A stretch of DNA of 12,141 nt from an uncultured Coriobacteriaceae bacterium. Its GTDB lineage: Bacteria; Actinomycetota; Coriobacteriia; Coriobacteriales; Eggerthellaceae. The notes under the pieces were generated by a model. The model had not been told where the DNA came from. It was given only the letters and a program-made list of their open reading frames with translations, and did no database searches. The stretch is from NCBI GenBank assembly GCA_902781245.1, contig CACZIP010000032.1:1-12141 (forward strand), read 5' to 3'. This document shows positions 7,021 to 12,141 of the stretch, one piece after another. The first letter of the stretch is position 1. Every line of letters starts with the position of its first letter. Both the position numbers and the translations under genes were made by a program.

Positions 7021-7830
7021 CTAAGCGAAAGCATCCTCGGCAATCGAACAATTATCGGGCAAAGAGATGTCGTCTATTTGCAAGCCAGTCGATGCAAACG
7101 CACGCGACTCAATGTGCGAAAGATTCTCGCCTACCAGTACAGCATCAAGACTAGAGCAACCTTCGAACGATCCTTCTTCGAGATAATCGAGCTTAGGTGG
7201 AAGAGCAATTGTCTTGAGCGCCTTGCAATCCTTGAACGCACGCTGGCCGAGCCATGTGAGCGAATCTGGAAGGGTCAGCATTTCAAGCGCAATGCAGTTC
7301 CTGAACGCTTCGTTCTCTATTACTTCGAGCGACGCCGGCAAATCATCCAATTCAAGTTTCTGGCAGTTGTAGAACGCACTCTCCCCTATCCGTTCGAGTG
7401 TTGCAGGCAGGTCGAGATGCACGAGCGATCCGTTGTGCTGGAAGCATGCATCGCCGATCGCCGTAAGCGTCGATGGAAGCGTAATGTTTGAGAGCATTCT
7501 GCAGCGAGCAAAGGTCTTGGTACCGAGCGATGTCACGCCCTCTGGTATCTCCATCGTTGTGAGTCGCCAACAGCCTTTGAATGCTCCAGGCCCTATGACC
7601 TGCACACTCTTAGGTATGTTGATGCGTTCGAGATTCACACACGAGGCAAACGCATCTTCGCAGATCTCGATAATGCCATCAGGAAGAACGACCTCTTGCA
7701 GATATCGATTGTTCGAAAAGGCACGACGGCCAATCTTCGTTATGCCATCAGGCACCGTCACCGATTTCTCGGTTCCATCGTATTTTTCGAGAGCGATGAC
7801 AAAGGGTCCGTTGTTATCTAGCGCACTCAA
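7021..7830 (-). CDS. Leucine-rich-repeat protein, BspA/TpLRR (LRR_5) type, no signal peptide
   Basis: 269-residue protein made almost wholly of about ten 23-residue repeats (residues 23-252) plus a partial cap ending at 269. The repeat pattern is xxxLPxxLxxIGxxAFxxCxxLx, which is the LRR_5 or Treponema pallidum-type leucine-rich repeat. The N-terminal 22 residues (MSALDNNGPFVIALEKYDGT...) are neither a signal peptide nor a membrane helix, and there is no LPXTG, lipobox or other anchor. It should therefore be cytoplasmic, unlike most BspA-like proteins, which are secreted. The start is TTG, three bases after the ffh stop; only a weak GGA lies about nine bases upstream, so it probably depends on ffh translation. 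No ATG occurs before residue 93. A 134-base gap to the rpsP reading frame follows. The fold suggests protein binding; the partner and function are not recognisable. Confidence 0.88.
   Translation of the reverse strand: MSALDNNGPFVIALEKYDGTEKSVTVPDGITKIGRRAFSNNRYLQEVVLPDGIIEICEDAFASCVNLERINIPKSVQVIGPGAFKGCWRLTTMEIPEGVTSLGTKTFARCRMLSNITLPSTLTAIGDACFQHNGSLVHLDLPATLERIGESAFYNCQKLELDDLPASLEVIENEAFRNCIALEMLTLPDSLTWLGQRAFKDCKALKTIALPPKLDYLEEGSFEGCSSLDAVLVGENLSHIESRAFASTGLQIDDISLPDNCSIAEDAFA
7024..7764 (-). repeat. Array of about ten 23-residue LRR_5 repeats in the protein
   Basis: Repeats begin at residues 23, 46, 69, 92, 115, 138, 161, 184, 207 and 230, each 23 residues (69 bases), with a truncated eleventh at 253-269. 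The strongest columns are Leu/Ile-Pro at positions 4-5, Ile/Leu-Gly at 11-12, Ala-Phe at 15-16, Cys or Asn at 19 and Leu at 22. The DNA copies have diverged, so the array is old and not a recent tandem expansion. Confidence 0.88.
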
Positions 7831-7833
7831 GGG

Positions 7834-9258
7834 CTATTCCATCATGCTCTGGATTTTCTTGATGTCAGCCATGCTCATTCCACCGATGCCCGGCATCCTT
7901 GTGCGACGGCCCTTCTTGCCCTTCTTGCCCTTCTTGCCTTTTCCACGCGGCTGATTAGCCGTATCGCCATAAGCAGCCATCATCTTCTTAACCTGCTTAC
8001 GCGCTTCGGCGTACTGCTTCATGACTTGGTTCACTTCGGTAACTGTGACACCAGCACCATCAGCAATGCGCTTACGACGACTACCGTTGATGATGTCCGG
8101 CTTTTCGCGCTCGCGTTTGGTCATGGAGTTGATGATCGTCTCCATGCGATCGAGGGCACGCTCGTCAACCTGGCCTTGCGCCATCATGCGGTCGCCGCCG
8201 GGAAGTGCGGATACGAGTTTTCCAACGCCGCCCATCTTGCGGATTTGACGGTTCATATCGAGGAAGTCGTTCAGGTTGAGGTCCATGCGACGCAAGCGTT
8301 CGGTCGCCTCTGCCTCTTCTTCTTCCTGCTGGACTTTGACAGCACTCTCGATAAGGCTGACAACGTCGCCCATGCCGAGGATTCTGCGCGCCATGCGGTC
8401 GGGGTGGAACACTTCAAGTGAATCCGGCTTTTCGCCTGACGAGATGAACTTGATCGGTTTGCCCGTAGCTTGCCTAATGGACAAAGCACCGCCGCCGCGT
8501 GCGTCACCGTCCATCTTTGACATGATGACACCATCGAAATCGACACGCTCGGAGAAGGCCTCGACGACATTCACGACGTCTTGACCAGTCATGGCGTCAA
8601 CGACCATGAGAACTTGGTCAGGCTCAACCGCAGCTTTGATGCTTTCGGCCTCTTGCATCATGTCTTCATCGACGTGCAGGCGACCTGCCGTGTCGATGAT
8701 GCAGACATCTTTCAAGTTGTTGATGGCATCGTCAATACCCTCTTGGGCGATTTGGACTGGATTCTTGCTATCAGAGCGATATACGCGTACGCCGATTTCG
8801 CCACCCAACGTTTCGAGCTGGTCAGCTGCTGCCGGGCGGTAAACGTCGCAGGCGACAAGCAAGGGATTATGCCCATCGCGCTTCAACAGATATGCGAGCT
8901 TTGCAGCCGCAGTAGTCTTACCGGAACCTTGAAGGCCGACGAGCATGATGACATTCGGTTGCTTGTTCGGGGCAAGATCGAGCTTGGAATCGGTTTCGCC
9001 GAGCAAAACCGTGAGCTCTTCGAGAACGACCTTGATGACGTTTTGCGCAGGCGTAAGGGATTCAAGCACGTCAGCCTGCATGCAGCGCTCGGTGCAATGA
9101 GTTATAAAAGGCTTGACAACCTTGAAGCTCACGTCAGCCTCGAGAAGCGCCATGCGGACACGACGCATCGCAGCACTGATATCGCCTTCGGTCAAGCGGC
9201 CTTTGCCGCGGAGGTCGTCGAATACTTCCTGTAATTGATCTTGTAAGTTGTCGAACAT
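7834..9258 (-). CDS. ffh: Signal recognition particle protein Ffh (SRP54)
   Basis: GTPase subunit of the signal recognition particle. With 4.5S RNA it binds signal sequences on translating ribosomes and docks with FtsY. The protein has 474 residues: N domain (about 1-90), G domain with Walker A GLQGSGKT (108-115), DTAGRL (189-194) and SKMDGDARGG (247-256, Ser for the usual Thr in T/NKxD), then the methionine-rich M domain (about 325-435) with the RNA-binding signature SRRKRIADGAGV (393-404). The tail is Lys/Gly-rich (GKGKKGKKGKKGRR) and ends in MADIKKIQSMME. ATG at 9258 was chosen over one seven codons upstream because AAAGGAG lies seven bases before it and MFDNLQDQLQEVF is the normal start. 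It lies 27 bases after ftsY. Confidence 0.98.
   Translation of the reverse strand: MFDNLQDQLQEVFDDLRGKGRLTEGDISAAMRRVRMALLEADVSFKVVKPFITHCTERCMQADVLESLTPAQNVIKVVLEELTVLLGETDSKLDLAPNKQPNVIMLVGLQGSGKTTAAAKLAYLLKRDGHNPLLVACDVYRPAAADQLETLGGEIGVRVYRSDSKNPVQIAQEGIDDAINNLKDVCIIDTAGRLHVDEDMMQEAESIKAAVEPDQVLMVVDAMTGQDVVNVVEAFSERVDFDGVIMSKMDGDARGGGALSIRQATGKPIKFISSGEKPDSLEVFHPDRMARRILGMGDVVSLIESAVKVQQEEEEAEATERLRRMDLNLNDFLDMNRQIRKMGGVGKLVSALPGGDRMMAQGQVDERALDRMETIINSMTKREREKPDIINGSRRKRIADGAGVTVTEVNQVMKQYAEARKQVKKMMAAYGDTANQPRGKGKKGKKGKKGRRTRMPGIGGMSMADIKKIQSMME
7912..7938 (-). repeat. Three perfect 9-base tandem repeats in the ffh tail
   Basis: The unit CTTCTTGCC (plus strand) occurs three times without a mismatch and encodes Gly-Lys-Lys three times in the Ffh C-terminal tail. 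Being a multiple of three, copy-number change by slippage would keep the reading frame and alter the tail length. Confidence 0.9.
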
Positions 9259-9285
9259 CTTCGAACTCCTTTGAAACAAGGCCTT

Positions 9286-10200
9286 CTATTCTCGGCCGAA
9301 ATCTCCGACGAGGCCAGCAGCGTACTCATGTGCATCGAAGTCTTTGAGGTCTTCAAGCCCTTCACCGACGCCAAGTTTGACAATGGGAAGGTTCAGATAG
9401 TGCGCAACGGCGACGGCAATGCCACCCTTGGCTGTTCCATCGAGCTTTGTGATGATGACGCCGTCGAGGTCTAGTGCCGAATTGAACTCCCTCGCTTGCT
9501 GAAGACCATTCTGGCCTGTTGTCGCATCGATGACCAGCACGAGTTTTACTGGAAGGTTGGCGCGCTTGCGTACAACCGAGACTACCTTCTCGAGCTCGCG
9601 CATGAGGTCACTTGAGGTGTGGAGACGGCCAGCCGTGTCGATGAGCACGAGATCAGCGCCTATCTGCTCTCCGCGCTCGATAGTCTCGTAGCACACGCTT
9701 GCAGGGTCGCTTCCCCGTTCACGAGATACTATCTCAACGTCAGCGCGTTTCGCCCATACTTCGAGCTGCTCGATTGCGGCAGCCCTGAACGTATCACCGC
9801 TGCCGAGGATGACGGTGCGCCCTGCATCCTTAGCTTGCTTTGCAATCTTGCCGCAGGTCGTCGTCTTTCCAGAGCCGTTCACACCGACGAACAAAACAAT
9901 GGCATCAGAACCGAGAATCTCATCGCCGCCTTCGACGAATTCGTTGGCAATCGTCTCGTTGAGAGCATCAAGCACATCGTAGGCATCTCGATAGCCTTTG
10001 CGTACCGACTCGTTGCGGAGCTTATCAACAATCGATACAGCCGAGTAACCGCCCATATCTGAAAGGATCAAAGTCTCTTCGAGACCTTCCCAGAATTCCT
10101 CATCGACCTTGGGCCCACGGTTCAAGAGCAAATTGATGTCTTCGCGAAACGATTCGCGCGACTTCGTCAACCCTTCTGTGAATCTGCTGAACAGTCCCAT
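9286..10200 (-). CDS. ftsY: Signal recognition particle receptor FtsY
   Basis: Membrane-associated GTPase that receives the SRP-ribosome complex; it forms a reciprocal GTPase heterodimer with Ffh. At 304 residues it consists of little more than the NG domain. It begins MGLFSRFTEGLTKSRESF, an amphipathic membrane-contact helix, and lacks the long acidic A domain of E. coli FtsY (497 residues). G-domain motifs: GVNGSGKTTT (106-115), GDTFRAAAIEQL (135-146), DTAGRLH (188-194), TKLDGTAKGG (251-260) and GVGEGLEDL (277-285). The ATG at 10200 has AAGGAG five bases upstream, and that site overlaps the smc stop codon (TAAGGAG), so the two are probably coupled. ffh follows 27 bases later, so receptor and particle are made from one message. 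Confidence 0.98.
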   Translation of the reverse strand: MGLFSRFTEGLTKSRESFREDINLLLNRGPKVDEEFWEGLEETLILSDMGGYSAVSIVDKLRNESVRKGYRDAYDVLDALNETIANEFVEGGDEILGSDAIVLFVGVNGSGKTTTCGKIAKQAKDAGRTVILGSGDTFRAAAIEQLEVWAKRADVEIVSRERGSDPASVCYETIERGEQIGADLVLIDTAGRLHTSSDLMRELEKVVSVVRKRANLPVKLVLVIDATTGQNGLQQAREFNSALDLDGVIITKLDGTAKGGIAVAVAHYLNLPIVKLGVGEGLEDLKDFDAHEYAAGLVGDFGRE

Positions 10201-10209
10201 GTTCTCTCC

Positions 10210-12141
10210 TTATTCAGCCTGTTCAAGTGCCCGTTCGAGCTTCTGGCTTACAACCTTTGTCACACCATCAGCCTGCATGGACACACCGAACAGCACGTCG
10301 GCCATTTCCATCGTCCTGCGCTGGTGCGTGATCATGATCAACTGCGTTTGTTGTCTGAGCGTATCAATATACGACATGAGCCTGCGCAGGTTCGTGTCGT
10401 CGAGAGCTGCTTCAACCTCATCGAGTATATAGAATGGCGTCGAACGTGTCTTGTAGACAGCGAACAAGAGCGCGAGTGCCGTGAGCGATTTCTCGCCACC
10501 GCTCATGAGCATCATCTTCGTAAGCCTCTTGCCACGCGGTTGCGCTGTGACTTCCACGCCGCTGTTCTCGACGTCTTCGGGATTCTCGAGAGAAAGACTC
10601 GCCGAGCCGCCGGGGAACAGGATTGAGAAGATTTCACCGAAGTTGTCATTAACCTGAGCGAATGTTCGAACGAAGTCGTCTTTCATTCGCTCGTCGATAG
10701 CGTTCATGATCTTGCGGAGCGATTTGCGCGCCGACTCCATATCCGAAAGCTGTGAGGAAAGGTAGTCGTAGCGTTTTTTCACTGCCAAGTATTCCTCTTC
10801 GGCATCTGGGCTGATTGATCCCATGTTCTTCATGCGACGCTCAAGCTTGAACGCTTCATCTTCGGCAGCACGTCTGTCTTCGATCTCCGGCAATTCTGAA
10901 GCCTTGTCGAGCGGAACTCCACAATCGATGACAACCGCTTTCACAGCTGTGTCGACTTGGACTTCAAGACGGCTTTTGTCTACCCTTACCTGCGCCATGC
11001 GCTCCGAGACGGCATCGAAACGATCGTGCGCTTCACGTGCCGCCAATCTTGCTTGTGCGGCCGATTGGTGCACGGAAGTTGCCGAATTCTCAGATGCAGC
11101 AACAGCCTCATCAAGAGCCGCCATCCTACGTTGGAGCATCGTAGCCAACCGTTCAATGATCTCGATTGATCGGTCGGCACGCTCTACGGCAATTGCCTTG
11201 ATTTCAGAAGAGATGCGTGAATCCGTCGCTGAACGTACAAGAGTCTCAAGATCGCGCTCACGGGCTACAACCATTCGGCTCGCATAGGTCTCACGCTCTA
11301 TGAGCGTTGCCTTCTCGAGCTTTGCAGAGGCAAGGCGTTCTGATACTTGATTGTTTTCTGAACGCAGAGGAACAGCCTCATCCAGAAGTTCTTGCCTCTT
11401 CGATGCGAGCTCGTTTCGTTGAACGGTCAGCCTTTCGATGAGCTCCTCGATTTCATCCATTTTCGGGCGGATATCCGACACCGTTTCGCGTGCTGACACA
11501 ACCTGCGCTTCAATGCTCTCAAGCTCTTTTGCGCAAGCAGACAATCGGGCAGCTGTACGCGCTTCTTCGTTTTTCGCTGCGGAAACGACGCCTTTTTGAT
11601 TCGCATGCGCTTGCGTAGACTGCAAGCTCTTCGCTTGCATCGAACGATAATTGTCCTCAACTTCGTTGCGTTCGGCAGATAGGGACTCAACTGACGTTCT
11701 CAGCTCTTCAAGCTGGTTACGCAATTCGTCGCATCTACGTTCACGGGCGAGCACGCTCTGATCTTCCGACGAAGCTTTTCCATATACGCGCACTTTTCCA
11801 GATGGCCAAATGGCGCATCCGTCACGGGAGACGAAAACAAGCCCATGGGTATCTTCGGCGTGTGCTTTGAATGCTTCATCACTCGTGTCGCAGAGCACGA
11901 CATCACCGAACAACGTTTCAGCGATGCTTTGGGATTCACCTTCGAACAAGTCGGCGAGAGCTTCTCCTCTCGAGCAAGAACGCGCAAGAGAAACCTTGCT
12001 TTCGGCTTCTCCGGTACGTGGAACGATGGAGACATCTCCCTTAAGTGCGTTTGCCGCGATTCGCTGCGCGATGTTTCGAGAATTCTTTTGAGCATCAACT
12101 GACACGGCAGAAATATCCTCGCCCAGAAGATGCTCGACAAG
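10210..12141 (-). CDS. smc: Chromosome segregation protein SMC, C-terminal half (5' end outside window)
   Basis: C-terminal 643 residues of the condensin ATPase that extrudes and organises chromosomal DNA. The frame runs open to the right edge, starting within the hinge (LVEHLLGEDISAV...), so the gene is cut by the window. A GTG in this frame at 12105 is not the start. The hinge ends near residue 122 (FVSRDGCAIWPSGKVRVYG). A long coiled coil rich in Glu, Arg, Ala and Ser follows to about 470-490. The C-terminal head carries the ABC signature MSGGEKS (546-552; Met replaces the usual Leu), Walker B FYILDEVEAALDD (Asp574, Glu575) and the ITHQRRTMEMAD switch. The end, GVSMQADGVTKVVSQKLERAL, is typical. 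It lies upstream of ftsY with its TAA shared with the ftsY ribosome-binding site. Confidence 0.97.
   Translation of the reverse strand, partial: LVEHLLGEDISAVSVDAQKNSRNIAQRIAANALKGDVSIVPRTGEAESKVSLARSCSRGEALADLFEGESQSIAETLFGDVVLCDTSDEAFKAHAEDTHGLVFVSRDGCAIWPSGKVRVYGKASSEDQSVLARERRCDELRNQLEELRTSVESLSAERNEVEDNYRSMQAKSLQSTQAHANQKGVVSAAKNEEARTAARLSACAKELESIEAQVVSARETVSDIRPKMDEIEELIERLTVQRNELASKRQELLDEAVPLRSENNQVSERLASAKLEKATLIERETYASRMVVARERDLETLVRSATDSRISSEIKAIAVERADRSIEIIERLATMLQRRMAALDEAVAASENSATSVHQSAAQARLAAREAHDRFDAVSERMAQVRVDKSRLEVQVDTAVKAVVIDCGVPLDKASELPEIEDRRAAEDEAFKLERRMKNMGSISPDAEEEYLAVKKRYDYLSSQLSDMESARKSLRKIMNAIDERMKDDFVRTFAQVNDNFGEIFSILFPGGSASLSLENPEDVENSGVEVTAQPRGKRLTKMMLMSGGEKSLTALALLFAVYKTRSTPFYILDEVEAALDDTNLRRLMSYIDTLRQQTQLIMITHQRRTMEMADVLFGVSMQADGVTKVVSQKLERALEQAE

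Noticed and set aside
6934..7491. Plus-strand frame of 185 codons antisense to the LRR gene
   Set aside because: The Arg/Glu/Phe/Leu repeats are the mirror of the 69-base LRR repeats on the other strand; there is no sign of an independent gene.
8581..9234. Plus-strand frame of 217 codons antisense to ffh
   Set aside because: It is fully covered by conserved Ffh N and G domains and has no motif of its own.
12103..12105. GTG as the smc start, giving a 631-residue protein
   Set aside because: The frame continues upstream without a stop to the window edge and encodes the conserved SMC hinge sequence LVEHLLGEDISA, so the gene is simply cut by the window.

Overview
The window is an eleven-gene minus-strand run of translation and protein-export housekeeping genes that meets one plus-strand sensor kinase gene head-on at the left end. 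All proteins are bacterial. The order smc-ftsY-ffh-rpsP-khpA-rimM-trmD-lepB is the familiar Gram-positive/actinobacterial SRP and ribosome-maturation cluster. A split (alpha plus beta) glycyl-tRNA synthetase, a divergent RimM, intermediate GC content (about 50-55% by eye, not computed) and a BspA-type leucine-rich-repeat protein together suggest the actinobacterial class Coriobacteriia, perhaps Eggerthellaceae. This is inference; no 16S or other decisive marker is present, and a Firmicute is the main alternative.

Layout from left to right: the 3' part of a two-component sensor histidine kinase (plus strand, 5' end outside the window); a symmetric terminator-like hairpin in the 78-base convergent gap; then, all on the minus strand, glyS, glyQ, lepB, trmD, rimM, khpA, rpsP, a cytoplasmic-looking leucine-rich-repeat gene, ffh, ftsY and the C-terminal half of smc, which runs off the right edge. 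Transcription goes right to left, so smc is first and glyS last. Spacing is tight: khpA and rimM abut (TAGATG), glyQ and glyS overlap by 11 bases, and the ftsY ribosome-binding site overlaps the smc stop. No stretch of 300 bases lacks a gene. The longest gaps are LRR-rpsP (about 140 bases, with a possible promoter), rimM-trmD (87 bases, two small hairpins each followed by a T run), trmD-lepB (about 75 bases, nothing convincing) and lepB-glyQ (49 bases, one hairpin plus T run).

Functionally, Ffh and FtsY form the signal-recognition-particle targeting pair and LepB removes signal peptides after export. RpsP, the KH protein and RimM serve 30S assembly and RNA handling, TrmD modifies tRNA at G37, and GlyQ/GlyS charge tRNA-Gly. 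SMC compacts and segregates the chromosome.

I did not find an obviously new multi-gene system. The most unusual element is the LRR gene between ffh and rpsP: about ten 23-residue repeats, no signal peptide or anchor, a TTG start, and a position three bases after the ffh stop. The small hairpin/T-run elements before trmD and glyQ, and the absence of rplS from its usual place after trmD, are secondary points of interest.
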